NCBI GenBank assembly: GCA_002495625.1
Contig: DAGC01000002.1
Coordinates: 345,649-409,648, forward strand
Direction: 5' to 3'
Length of the DNA: 64,000 nucleotides
From: Methanobacterium sp. UBA375
Lineage (GTDB): Archaea > Methanobacteriota > Methanobacteria > Methanobacteriales > Methanobacteriaceae
Shown here: positions 26,701-35,265 of the stretch, one piece after another
Numbering within the stretch: the first letter of the stretch is position 1
Layout of the letters: every line of letters starts with the position of its first letter
The notes under the pieces: model-generated
Told to the model about the DNA's origin: nothing
Seen by the model: the letters and a program-made list of their open reading frames with translations, nothing else
Database searches by the model: none
Program-made: the position numbers and the translations under genes

Positions 26701-29072
26701 CTGAAACAGGGAACACCTACCAGAACAACACGGCAACCAGTAACGGTGGAGCCATATTCAACCTGGGGACCATAACTGAAACAGGGAACACCTACCAGAA
26801 CAACACGGCGACCAATGGTTACGGCGGGGCCATCTTCAACCAGGGGACCATAAACGAAACCAGCTGCACATTCACCTATAACACGGCGGTTACCGGTGGA
26901 GCACTGGGAAACTCTTCTGATGCCACACTGGTCAACTGTAAATTCGAAAATAACCATGCAAGTAATGGCGGGGCCATCTACAATCAGGGAACTTTAACTG
27001 AAACCCATGTAACCTTCCAGAACAACACCGCAAATATTGGTGGAGCCATCTACAACGATACAGGTATTGGACTAACCGACACCAGCAGCAACTTCACAGG
27101 TAACACTGCAACCAGTATGGGTGGGGCCATCTACAATCAGGGAACGTTAAACATTCACCAGACCACCTTTACCGGAAACACCTCATATTACGGTGGGGCC
27201 ATCTTCAACCAGGGAACCATAACCAGCACCGGCAACACCTTCCAGAACAACACCGCGACCAGTAACGGTGGGGCCATCTTCAACCAGGGAAATTTAACTG
27301 GAAACAGCAACACCTACAACTATAACTCTGCAACCAACGGTTACGGCGGTGCCATATTAAACAATACCGGAGGAATTTTAAACGAAACCCAATCCACTTT
27401 CAACCATAACAGCGCAGTTACTGGTGGAGCGCTAAGTAACTTCGCTGATGCCACATTAGAAAATAGTAACTTTCAAAACAACAGCGCAATCTATGGTGGA
27501 GCAGTCTACAACACCAGCAACGTCACCCTGAATGAAACCGAGAACACCTACACAGAGAACACCGCAACCTATGGTGGCGCGGTCTTCAACGACGGAATAA
27601 TAACTGCGTTAAGGAACAACTATAACCATAACAACGCACTTAACGGTGGGGCCATATTCAACTTGGGAAGTTTAACCCTGAACCAGTGCGGCTTACACTA
27701 TAACGCGGCAACTGGTATGGGCGGGGCCATATTCAACCTGGGAAATATAAATGGGAATGGATGTTCATTCACCTATAACACGGCGGTTACCGGTGGAGCC
27801 GTAAGTAACTGTTCCGGTGCCTCATTGAATAACTGCAACTTCATAAACAACAGTGCAACCAACGGTGGGGCTGTCTACAATGCGCCCAACGTCTCCCTGA
27901 ATGAAACTCAGAACACCTACACCGAGAACACCGCGACCTACGGCGGGGCCGTCTTCAACCAGGGGACCATAACCGAAACCAATAACACCTTCCAGAACAA
28001 CCGTTCAACCAGTGGTTACGGAGGGGCTGTCTTAAACGATGGTGCGGGAATTTTAACCTTAAACCAGTGTCAGTTCAACTCTAACACCGCAGATAACGGT
28101 TATGGCGGGGCCATATTCAACCAGGGAGTGATAACTTTAAATGGTAGCAGTTTCACCGGTAACATGGCGACCTATAACGGCGGAGCCATCCACAACTCCA
28201 ACAGTTTAAGCGGGACAGGCACCTTCACCACCAACAGTGCAAATGTGGGTGGTGCTGTCTTTAACCAGGGCAGTCTAACCGGCAGCTACACCTTCACGGG
28301 CAACACCGCAAGTACCGGTGGGGCGCTCTGTAACCATGCCAACGCCACCTTGAACAACTGTATCTTCCAGAACAACACTGCCACCACTGGTGGGGCTGTC
28401 TGTAACGCGGCTGATGTCACCCTGAATGAGACCCAGAACACCTACACCGGTAACACCTCAAACTGTGGAGGGGCCGTCTTCAACCAGGGGACCATAAATG
28501 TAACCGGCAACACCTACCAGGACAACCGTTCAACCGGTGGCTACGGCGGGGCTATCTTAAACGATGCTGGCGCAGTTTTCACTGCAAACAAAAGCACCTT
28601 CACCAATAACACCGCAAGTTATGGTGGTGCAGTCTTCAACCAGGGAAGTTTAAACCTTAACTTCTCACGTATAACAGCAAATACCGGAACAGACATATAC
28701 AACAACACCGGTACGGTGAATGCTGAAAACAACTGGTGGGGCTATAACTTCCAGGGGACCAACCCTCAGAGCAATGGAAGAATAAACAGTAATGTAAACA
28801 GGTGGATTGTGCTCTCTATCACAGCCACAAACCCGGTAAACGGCAGGTCAACTGTAACCGTGGACCTTCTCCACGATAACACAGGAGCAATCGTAAACGA
28901 CATCATACCTTACACCGGACTGGTAACCTTCTCAACCACCCTGGGGACCATTAACAGCACCACTATGTCCGATGGCCAGGCTGTCACCACTTTAAATGTG
29001 TCTGGTAGTGGAACGGCTACGGTAACCGCCAAAATTGATAACGCAACCGTAAATACGACTTTAATTTTTTAA
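23781..29072 (+). CDS. Large secreted adhesin-like protein with beta-helix repeats
   Basis: A 1763-residue protein with a signal peptide (about residues 8-34). It is two similar halves. Each has a pectate-lyase-like beginning (TIIGAGQNSTIINGT; LTINVLNNGTAIISGNN), then a long right-handed beta-helix of about 20-residue coils with GGAI(Y/F)N and F-x-x-N motifs (roughly fifty by eye), then an invasin-like Ig domain (about 749-845 and 1677-1763). GGAI/FxxN coils are also the hallmark of chlamydial Pmp proteins and of Methanobacteriales adhesin-like proteins. There is no C-terminal anchor or pseudomurein-binding repeat, so retention at the surface is unexplained. The gene is richer in GC than its surroundings. 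A 59-nt exact repeat with 75-nt period (26676 and 26751) shows recent coil duplication. Confidence 0.88.
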   Translation: MNKNSTLLLKTSLLLLGVIFICSFGFNTSTAATSSTIYVSTQGNNSWNGLNSTYIGGINGPKATIKNATGTVTSGGTVSIGGGTYNENSIGISKNMTIIGAGQNSTIINGTQSGTIFYIASGVNANISNLTVTNGKTTGNAGGIYNYGNLTVTNCKFTGNSAGYGGAIFNEQGGTLTETGNTFQNNTATNKGGAIYNNGVTSNNNSIFKQNSASNGNGGAIYNQGTLTVTQTSFQNNTATYNGGAIFNSGTLSGSGTFTSNNAPMGGAIFNQGGLTGSYTFNTNTASTGGAVCNYADATLTNCNFQGNSASNGGAIYNNSGVTLTETGNTYTGNTAGNGGGAYNIGTLIENTNSFSNNQATNMGGAIYNGGTVRLTGNTFTSNHADVGGGAIINLNGSLNVSNGTFNTNTSNFGGAVENENGGTFTVDGSHFTDNIAQMGGGAIYNYLSGNFTITGSTFNSNDAVVEGGAIANYQSSSGATGLVSGCTFTNNTSPGNGSHGNGDGAAIYNYNFNLTVNNSRFSGNTANFGSAIDNEEGGICTVNDSTFTNNQAATSGGAIINLNGTLTVNRCTFNTNTAQTEGGAIANEGGILNVTGSTFTGNDAEISGGAIINRNGSSTITGSNFTSNTSPYGGAVYNAQDVTLNETQNTYTGNTANYGGAIFNQGTINETRNTFTGNTGNTNGGAIYNDTGSKLTIHYSRILNNQATRGTAIYNYSGTVNATLNWWGSNTGPATSCLYGTTVTNWLVLTITASPSTIIQGASSTITTDLQHDNQGNYYNPANGHVPDGVSVAYTATRGSLNPSSTALTNGQATSTFTSTSAGTANITTTVDNVTISTTVAINSSLPAILYRNGVIINSYSTVAAAISAAQPGDVITLLNGSTFTENGLTIDKNLTINVLNNGTAIISGNNSQIFSIKPDSTVYLENLAIINGSGSYGGAIYNESDNLTIKNCTFKNNTATYGGAIFNLGTITETGNTYQNNTATSNGGAIFNLGTITETGNTYQNNTATNGYGGAIFNQGTINETSCTFTYNTAVTGGALGNSSDATLVNCKFENNHASNGGAIYNQGTLTETHVTFQNNTANIGGAIYNDTGIGLTDTSSNFTGNTATSMGGAIYNQGTLNIHQTTFTGNTSYYGGAIFNQGTITSTGNTFQNNTATSNGGAIFNQGNLTGNSNTYNYNSATNGYGGAILNNTGGILNETQSTFNHNSAVTGGALSNFADATLENSNFQNNSAIYGGAVYNTSNVTLNETENTYTENTATYGGAVFNDGIITALRNNYNHNNALNGGAIFNLGSLTLNQCGLHYNAATGMGGAIFNLGNINGNGCSFTYNTAVTGGAVSNCSGASLNNCNFINNSATNGGAVYNAPNVSLNETQNTYTENTATYGGAVFNQGTITETNNTFQNNRSTSGYGGAVLNDGAGILTLNQCQFNSNTADNGYGGAIFNQGVITLNGSSFTGNMATYNGGAIHNSNSLSGTGTFTTNSANVGGAVFNQGSLTGSYTFTGNTASTGGALCNHANATLNNCIFQNNTATTGGAVCNAADVTLNETQNTYTGNTSNCGGAVFNQGTINVTGNTYQDNRSTGGYGGAILNDAGAVFTANKSTFTNNTASYGGAVFNQGSLNLNFSRITANTGTDIYNNTGTVNAENNWWGYNFQGTNPQSNGRINSNVNRWIVLSITATNPVNGRSTVTVDLLHDNTGAIVNDIIPYTGLVTFSTTLGTINSTTMSDGQAVTTLNVSGSGTATVTAKIDNATVNTTLIF

Positions 29073-29301
29073 ATAATCCAATTTTTTTAATCTCTTTTTT
29101 ATTCAAATTGAAGTATTTTTTGTTATTCAGATATGGAGTATTCTTTGTTATTTAATTGGAATATATCCCAATTTATATGCATAAATATTGATTTTAAATG
29201 TTTTTTTCCAAAACTTTTATATCATTTAGGGTTTTATAATAAAGATAGGGTCAATTTAGTTAAGATACTATTTTGAAGTAAGTATTCTCGGTGAATATTT
29301 C

Positions 29302-30222
29302 ATGGACATCACTCTTTTGGTTGGGTTATTAAGTGTTCTAGCTGCAATCTTGATAGCGTTACTAGCACGTCCCTTAAATTTAAATAAAAACCTGTATATT
29401 AAATTATATTTTGTTTTATTTTTAATAACAGCTTTTTGTAGCTTATTGTTCCATCTGATTCCATCAACCATTTTAGGAATTTTGGGATCTTTATCTTTCT
29501 TCTTTATCTTTGCTTTCATATTATTACACTCCTCACAGGTTCTTGGAAACAGGAAAACAGTTATATTCTTCAGTATAACCATATTAATTGGTCTATTTTC
29601 TGAAGTTTTGTGTGTTAAATATGGATGGATATTTGGCCAGTATCATTATAATGCCCCATTTTTCTTTGGTCTGGTCCCATTCACCATCCCATTTTTATGG
29701 GCGGTGGTGATATACACCAGTTATACCATTACAAATTTATTTTTATTTGGGTTTGGCGGTGAGAAACCCAAAAGGAAGGATAATTTATGGTATTTTGTAG
29801 GTTTGTTAGTTTTAATCTCCTCCATTAGCGGATTAATTGCAGTTAATTTAGATATGATGGTTGAGCCCATAACTGCATCTTCACCAGTACCAGATTGGGT
29901 TTGGTTGTTAGGAGGTCCCTATTTCGGTGTTCCCATAAGCAATTTTATAGGATGGTTTTCAGTTACGTTAGTTGCCATATTCATTTTCAGATTTTATGAA
30001 GCATTTTCATCATCATCGGAAGATTTTGGAACCTTAAATATACCATTAAACCTGTATATATTAATTGTTTATTTATTTTACTTTTTAAACAACGCATTTA
30101 AAGCTTTTACATTGGGAAAAACAGAATATATACTGATAGGCGTTACAACCATGACCCCATTCATTCTAATAGGACTGTTGGCGTTAGTTGTAAATTGGAA
30201 AGGATGTAATAATAAATTTTGA
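29302..30222 (+). CDS. CruF/DUF422-like membrane protein, copy 1
   Basis: A 306-residue protein with about eight to nine membrane helices. The second half matches the carotenoid biosynthesis family DUF422 (bisanhydrobacterioruberin hydratase, CruF): GLFSEVLCVKYGWIFGQYHY, PFFFGLVPFTIPFLW, LIAVNLDMM, then GGPYFGVPISNFIGW. CruF enzymes hydrate terminal double bonds of C40/C50 carotenoids. The first 90 residues form extra helices beginning DITLLVGLL. Of the three tandem copies only this one keeps the KYGWIFGQYHY stretch intact, closest to the family pattern. It is followed 21 nt later by copy 2 and is probably in one transcript with the UbiA gene at 32109. The real substrate in this organism is unknown. 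Confidence 0.7.
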   Translation: MDITLLVGLLSVLAAILIALLARPLNLNKNLYIKLYFVLFLITAFCSLLFHLIPSTILGILGSLSFFFIFAFILLHSSQVLGNRKTVIFFSITILIGLFSEVLCVKYGWIFGQYHYNAPFFFGLVPFTIPFLWAVVIYTSYTITNLFLFGFGGEKPKRKDNLWYFVGLLVLISSISGLIAVNLDMMVEPITASSPVPDWVWLLGGPYFGVPISNFIGWFSVTLVAIFIFRFYEAFSSSSEDFGTLNIPLNLYILIVYLFYFLNNAFKAFTLGKTEYILIGVTTMTPFILIGLLALVVNWKGCNNKF

Positions 30223-30243
30223 TATACGATTTGGTGAAAAACA

Positions 30244-31164
30244 ATGTTCAGTTTTGGTCTTATAATTGGTTTACTGATAATTCTGGTTGCAATCTTAATA
30301 GCAACACTGGCCCGTCCTTTAAATCTTAATAAAAATTTTTATATAAAATTATGTTTTATTTTACTTCTCCTCACCGTGTTTAGTGACCTGTTATCTTATT
30401 TGACTTCGATATCAATTCTGGGTTTTATTGGATCTTTCTCCTTCTTCTTCACATTTGCCTTTGTTATACTACACTCTTCAAAAGTACTCGGCAATAGGAA
30501 AACAGCGATATTCTTTATTTTCGCCTTCCTATTTGGCCTGTTATCAGAGATCAATAGCATTCAAATTGGATTATTTTATTATACCATTCCCACCTTCTTC
30601 TTTGGTCTGGTCCCGTTTACCATCCCATTTTTATGGGTAATCATAATATACCTCAGTTATACCCTAACAAATCTATTCTTGTTCGGGTTTGGCGGTGAAA
30701 AACCGAAAAGAACGGATAAACCATGGTATTTAACGGGTCTAATACTTTTAACCTCATCCATCAGCGGACTAATAGCGGTAAATTTAGATATGATAGCAGA
30801 TCCAGTTTCTGTTTCGCCACAAGCGGCACAGTGGGTGTGGATTGTGGGAGGCCCCTATTTTGGTATACCGATAAGTAATTTTATTGGATGGTTTTTGGTC
30901 ACGGCTGGTACGGTGTTGATTTTCAGGTCTTATGAAGCATTCGAAACACAACCAAAAGATGATCCTCAATTAGATACAAAATTATATTTATATATAATCA
31001 TTATTTACCTGATTTACTTCTTATTCAATGCAATTAAAGCATTTACGTTGGGAAAAGTAGAATATACACTCATTGGAACCGCCACTATGGTCCCATTTAT
31101 CCTTATTGGATTATTGGCTTTACTGTTTAATAGAAAAAATCGTATAGAAAGGTTTAAACCATAA
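30244..31164 (+). CDS. CruF/DUF422-like membrane protein, copy 2
   Basis: 306 residues, co-linear with the upstream paralogue: GFGGEKPKRTDKPWY, ISGLIAVNLDMIADPVSVSPQ and GGPYFGIPISNFIGW are conserved. The glycine/tryptophan-rich KYGWIFG segment of copy 1 is replaced by IQIGLFYYTIP, so part of the presumed active-site region differs. The N-terminal helices (FGLIIGLLIILVAILIATLARPLNLN) are the best conserved part between copies, pointing to tandem duplication. It is translated from an ATG after GGTGAAAAACA. Confidence 0.65.
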   Translation: MFSFGLIIGLLIILVAILIATLARPLNLNKNFYIKLCFILLLLTVFSDLLSYLTSISILGFIGSFSFFFTFAFVILHSSKVLGNRKTAIFFIFAFLFGLLSEINSIQIGLFYYTIPTFFFGLVPFTIPFLWVIIIYLSYTLTNLFLFGFGGEKPKRTDKPWYLTGLILLTSSISGLIAVNLDMIADPVSVSPQAAQWVWIVGGPYFGIPISNFIGWFLVTAGTVLIFRSYEAFETQPKDDPQLDTKLYLYIIIIYLIYFLFNAIKAFTLGKVEYTLIGTATMVPFILIGLLALLFNRKNRIERFKP

Positions 31165-31199
31165 ATATTGATTTATAACAATAGGATTAGTGAAAAATT

Positions 31200-32105
31200 A
31201 TGATTAGTTTGGGTCTTTTAATTGGTTTACTCATAATAATAGCTGCAATCTTAATAATAATATTAGAAAGGCCTTTAAATCTTAATATAAACTTTTATAT
31301 TAAACTGTTTTTTATTCTATTTTTAGTTGCTTCTTTTTGTGATTTATTGTCGTACTTCAGTTCATTATCAATTCTTGGTATTGTGGGATCTTTTAATTTC
31401 TTTTTAACCATATCTTTTATTTTATTACATTCTTCCAGTGTCCTTGGAAATAAGAAAACAGTGATATTCTTTATTATTGCATTTATATTTGGTCTTGCTT
31501 CTGAATTATTATCTGTCTTAATCGGCCTTTATTATTATACCATTCCAAATTTCTTTTTCGGGTTAGTGCCATTTGCAACGCCTATTTCATGGATCTTCAT
31601 AATATACGTAAGCTACATTTTAGCCAATTTATTTTTATTTGGATTTGGCGGCGAAAAACCGAAAAAAACTGACAATTTATGGTATCTTTTAGGTTCATTA
31701 ATTTTAATTTCATCAATCAGCGGATTTATAGCGGTTAATTTAGATATGATACTTGATCCCGTTTCTGTTGCACCGCAGGTGGCCCAATGGGTCTATTATG
31801 GGGGTGGGCCTTACTTTGGTGTTCCCATAAGTAATTATATAGGATGGTTTGAAGTTACAGTAATTGCTATATTCATTTTCAGATTTTATGAAGCATTCTC
31901 ACCCTCATCGACAGATTCCAAACCAGAAATAGACAAATATTCCTATCTGTATATAATTATTCTTTACATAATTTACCTCTTATTTAACGCAGTCAAAGCA
32001 TATAACTTGGAAAAAATAGAATATATACTCATAGGCGTTACTACCATGGCCCCATTCATTCTAATAGGATTACTGGCTTTAATGTTGAACAAAAAAAGGA
32101 GATAA
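31200..32105 (+). CDS. CruF/DUF422-like membrane protein, copy 3
   Basis: 301 residues, same layout as copies 1 and 2. It keeps FGFGGEKPKKTDNLWY, ISGFIAVNLDMILDPVSVAPQ and GGPYFGVPISNYIGW; like copy 2 it has IGLYYYTIP in place of KYGWIFG. It ends 3 nt before the UbiA-family gene, so translation is likely coupled. Copies 2 and 3 resemble each other more than copy 1 in this region, suggesting two duplication steps. Confidence 0.65.
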   Translation: MISLGLLIGLLIIIAAILIIILERPLNLNINFYIKLFFILFLVASFCDLLSYFSSLSILGIVGSFNFFLTISFILLHSSSVLGNKKTVIFFIIAFIFGLASELLSVLIGLYYYTIPNFFFGLVPFATPISWIFIIYVSYILANLFLFGFGGEKPKKTDNLWYLLGSLILISSISGFIAVNLDMILDPVSVAPQVAQWVYYGGGPYFGVPISNYIGWFEVTVIAIFIFRFYEAFSPSSTDSKPEIDKYSYLYIIILYIIYLLFNAVKAYNLEKIEYILIGVTTMAPFILIGLLALMLNKKRR

Positions 32106-32108
32106 AAA

Positions 32109-33032
32109 ATGATGATAAAAACCCTGGAAGGTCTTTACCGCGCTGCGAGGATGTTTCCCTATCTGAATAATTTAATCATGGTATTTCCCTTTTATGCGAT
32201 TTTAGCGGTGAATGGACATATAGACTCAGCTTATTCATTACTTTTAGTGTTACCTTTCATTGGGGCAATATCTGCAGGCTTCATGTATAACACCATATGT
32301 GACGCTCCCTATGACCCTAAGCACAAAAATCCAATTACCCGTGGGGATATCTCAGAAAAAACCACCAGGTTAGGGATGATATTTTCAATATTGATCTCTT
32401 TACTGTTCTTTGTGATTTTCTATCAATCCTACCTGGCATTTGTACTTTTCTTAGCCTATATCTTCCTCTGGTTAACCTACAGTGGTTTTAAAGTAAGGTT
32501 TAAGGAAACATTTTTAGGCCCATTCATCGCTTCCTCCATGGGTTTCCTGATACCCTTAATCCTCCTGGTAAATTTTGATTACTTCAACTATCCATCGAAC
32601 TTGTTGCTCGTAAGTTACTTCATGATATACCTTGCCCATGAGATCAAGCACACCGTGGTTGATTACGATGAGGACAAGGTAAATAACGTCAGAACATTTG
32701 CCGTTATAGTGGGTAGGGGTTTTTCATCGATAATAGAATATTTACTGCTGATAATGGCGTCTGCACTCTTAATAATAAGTTCTTATTCAATAGGAAATTC
32801 AGCCACCTTCAACGTGATATTCGCGGCACTGTTTTTAATCTCGATAGTCTCCACCATTTTATATGGATTTAAGAACAAATTTGTAGTGAATGAATACCTG
32901 TTCAACGCCCTTCCCTACATGTTGATTAAGATTTTCATCATCGTATACGCCAGTCTGGTATTTAACCTCCCCGCGCTATTGGTACTGTTTATAGTGTGGA
33001 TATCTCTGTTGGACAAATATCGTACCTGGTAA
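32109..33032 (+). CDS. UbiA-family prenyltransferase
   Basis: A 307-residue protein with about nine membrane helices. The two Asp-rich motifs of the family are visible: NTICDAPYDPKHKNP (about residues 59-73) and DYDEDKVNN (about 181-189). The family transfers prenyl chains to acceptors. Next to CruF-like proteins the closest precedent is the haloarchaeal lycopene elongase that makes C50 carotenoids, but other UbiA members build archaeal ether lipids or quinones. The immediate coupling with three CruF-like genes makes an isoprenoid-modification pathway likely. No phytoene synthase or desaturase gene is in the window. Confidence 0.75.
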   Translation: MMIKTLEGLYRAARMFPYLNNLIMVFPFYAILAVNGHIDSAYSLLLVLPFIGAISAGFMYNTICDAPYDPKHKNPITRGDISEKTTRLGMIFSILISLLFFVIFYQSYLAFVLFLAYIFLWLTYSGFKVRFKETFLGPFIASSMGFLIPLILLVNFDYFNYPSNLLLVSYFMIYLAHEIKHTVVDYDEDKVNNVRTFAVIVGRGFSSIIEYLLLIMASALLIISSYSIGNSATFNVIFAALFLISIVSTILYGFKNKFVVNEYLFNALPYMLIKIFIIVYASLVFNLPALLVLFIVWISLLDKYRTW

Positions 33033-33177
33033 TTTAAGGATAAAATTTAAACTAATATCGTAACTACAGTAATTTAAAGATAAATTAAATAAATACATAC
33101 TCTGTTAATTAAGGAAACATATTAAAATAAATAACTCATCAAACCTGGTTTTATTGGTATGCCGACAAGAGGTGATA

Positions 33178-34170
33178 TTGATAAATCTTAAATGTAAAAT
33201 CTGTGGGAATGAAGAAAACAACGAAATCTTCAAGGTCAAGGAGATGATGTTTGGGACCAAGGAAGTTTTCGACTATTTCGAATGTAACAGCTGCGGTTGC
33301 CTCCAAATCATAGATGTTCCCCCAGATATAGAACGATACTATTCCGATGAAGAATATTATTCTTTCGATAAATTAAGAAAAGTAAGGAACACCCTAACTA
33401 AGTTTATCCGGATAAAAAGGAACGAATATATACTTTTTAACCAGGGCAGATTAGGGAAATTGGTAAATGAAATATTCCCCCATCCTGGTGATTCCATATT
33501 CTATGTTTTAAATGATGTTGATTTAAAAAGAGATTGTAAAATATTAGATGTGGGCTGCGGTAACGGGGCGTTTCTATACTATTTAAGGGAATTGGGTTTC
33601 AATAACTTAACCGGGATTGACCCATATATAAGCAAAGAGATCATCGGTGAAGATCTGAAGATCTTCAGGATATCGATCCAGGAGATCCCTGATGATGCAA
33701 AATTCGATCTGGTTATCTTCAACCATTCACTTGAACACTTATCCCACCCCTCAGAGACCATTTCCAAGCTTTCAGAGATCTTATCAGAGAAGGGGTTATG
33801 TATCATCAGGATGCCTGTGAAAAATGACTATATATGGGACCTCTATGGCACCAGCTGGATGCAGATAGACGCCCCCCGTCATTTCTATATACACACCACA
33901 CAGAGTTTCCAGACCTTACTTAATGAGTCAAACCTGGAAATCAAAAAAATAGTTTTTGACTCCAGTGAATATCAGTTTTACGCAAGTGAACAGATTAAAA
34001 AGGATATCCCACTAATATCCGAAAGGTCCTATTTAATAAACCCGAATAAAAGTGTTTTCACCAAAAAACAAATCCAGGAATATAAGAAGAAAGCTAAAGA
34101 GTTAAATGATAAAAATATGGGAGATCAGGCCATATTCTTCATTAAAAAGGCCCCCATAGGGAAGGGTTGA
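33178..34170 (+). CDS. SAM-dependent methyltransferase with N-terminal zinc ribbon
   Basis: About 330 residues. The N terminus is a four-cysteine ribbon, CKICG...CNSCGC (within the first 45 residues), and the core is a class I methyltransferase with ILDVGCGNGAFLYYL (near 120), an acidic GIDPY second strand and FNHSLEHLSHP (Methyltransf_23 style). This ribbon-methyltransferase layout is common for sugar C- or O-methyltransferases in glycan loci. The frame is open to TTG 33154, but GAGGTGAT just before TTG 33178 favours that codon, giving an MINLKCKICG start. The GT2 gene follows 6 nt later. Confidence 0.78.
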   Translation: MINLKCKICGNEENNEIFKVKEMMFGTKEVFDYFECNSCGCLQIIDVPPDIERYYSDEEYYSFDKLRKVRNTLTKFIRIKRNEYILFNQGRLGKLVNEIFPHPGDSIFYVLNDVDLKRDCKILDVGCGNGAFLYYLRELGFNNLTGIDPYISKEIIGEDLKIFRISIQEIPDDAKFDLVIFNHSLEHLSHPSETISKLSEILSEKGLCIIRMPVKNDYIWDLYGTSWMQIDAPRHFYIHTTQSFQTLLNESNLEIKKIVFDSSEYQFYASEQIKKDIPLISERSYLINPNKSVFTKKQIQEYKKKAKELNDKNMGDQAIFFIKKAPIGKG

Positions 34171-34176
34171 AAATAT

Positions 34177-35178
34177 ATGTCACATAATCCGCTAGTTTCA
34201 ATTATCACCCCCACCTACAACCATAGTAAAAACATTGAGACGTGTATAGATAGCGTGTCAGCCCAGGACTATCCATATTGGGAGCATATAATTATCGATG
34301 ACGGGTCCACAGACAACACGTCAGATATAGTCTTAGGATATGATGATAAGAGGATAATCTATGTCAAACAAAATAATATCGGTATTTTGAACCTCAATAA
34401 AACCTATAATAAAGCCCTGGATCTATCTAAGGGCGAATATATCGCGGTATTAGAAGGGGATGATTACTGGCCGGATCATAAACTGGGAGAGCAGATAAAG
34501 GCCTTTAAAAATCCGGGCACTGTTTTAAGCTGGGGAAACGCCCAGATCGTGGATGGTGAAGGTAACCCGGAAAGGCTTTTTCACGCACCAGGGTCTTATC
34601 CGGCGATCTCCCGAACCACGGAAACCCTAGATCGGCTTCTGCTGAAAAATTTCATACCGGCATGTACGGTGTTGTGCCGGAAAAAAACCCTGTTAGAGAT
34701 GGGGGGATTTAAACAGCCCCGCAATTCCCCTTACGTTGATTATTCAACCTGGCTGAATCTGAGCACCTTGGGAGATTTCCACTACACCGATGATGTGATG
34801 GGATATTGGAGGCACCACCATGGCCAGGCCACCTTGAAAAACGCCTTTGAAATGATCAGATCTGATATGGATTATTCCATCGAATTCTTTAACAATTTAC
34901 CTACCGATAGAAAGGAACTGTTATCGGTGAACCTGGAGCAAATCAAAAAAGCAAAAAATAACGATTTGATGGAGGTCTATTTTAAATTAGGAAGAAAATC
35001 CTTGCACCAAAAAGAATGGGCCAAAAGCAGGGAGTACTTCAAAAAATCCCTGCATGGATCGGGCACCATCAAATTTTACACGTCCATCTGCATTTTATGC
35101 AGCTTTCTAAGGATTGACTTTGAAAAACTCATATCTGTTTTTAATAAAACCCATGTTGATGATTTAATATCTGACTAA
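34177..35178 (+). CDS. Family 2 glycosyltransferase
   Basis: A 333-residue protein with SIITPTYNHS, IIDDGSTDNTSD (about 45-56) and the metal-binding LEGDDYWP (near residue 93), where GDD takes the DxD role. The middle part has CRKKTLLEMGGF as an acceptor-site strand. The C-terminal 70 residues are helical and basic, possibly a TPR-like or membrane-associated tail (KLGRKSLHQKEWAKSREYFKKSL looks TPR-like). It is in the same transcript as the upstream methyltransferase. Sugar unknown. Confidence 0.83.
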   Translation: MSHNPLVSIITPTYNHSKNIETCIDSVSAQDYPYWEHIIIDDGSTDNTSDIVLGYDDKRIIYVKQNNIGILNLNKTYNKALDLSKGEYIAVLEGDDYWPDHKLGEQIKAFKNPGTVLSWGNAQIVDGEGNPERLFHAPGSYPAISRTTETLDRLLLKNFIPACTVLCRKKTLLEMGGFKQPRNSPYVDYSTWLNLSTLGDFHYTDDVMGYWRHHHGQATLKNAFEMIRSDMDYSIEFFNNLPTDRKELLSVNLEQIKKAKNNDLMEVYFKLGRKSLHQKEWAKSREYFKKSLHGSGTIKFYTSICILCSFLRIDFEKLISVFNKTHVDDLISD

Positions 35179-35265
35179 ATCCGTATCAGATAATGTACTT
35201 TTAAATAATATATTCTATTGAAATATCCAATTATTGAATCCAAGTTGAACTTTCATTCAATTACA

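Noticed and set aside
23781..29072. Regular short repeats that could look like a CRISPR array, and several open frames on the minus strand
   Set aside because: The repeats are in-frame codons for GGAI-type beta-helix coils and vary at third positions; there are no unique spacers. The minus-strand frames are shadows of the biased codon use of this gene.
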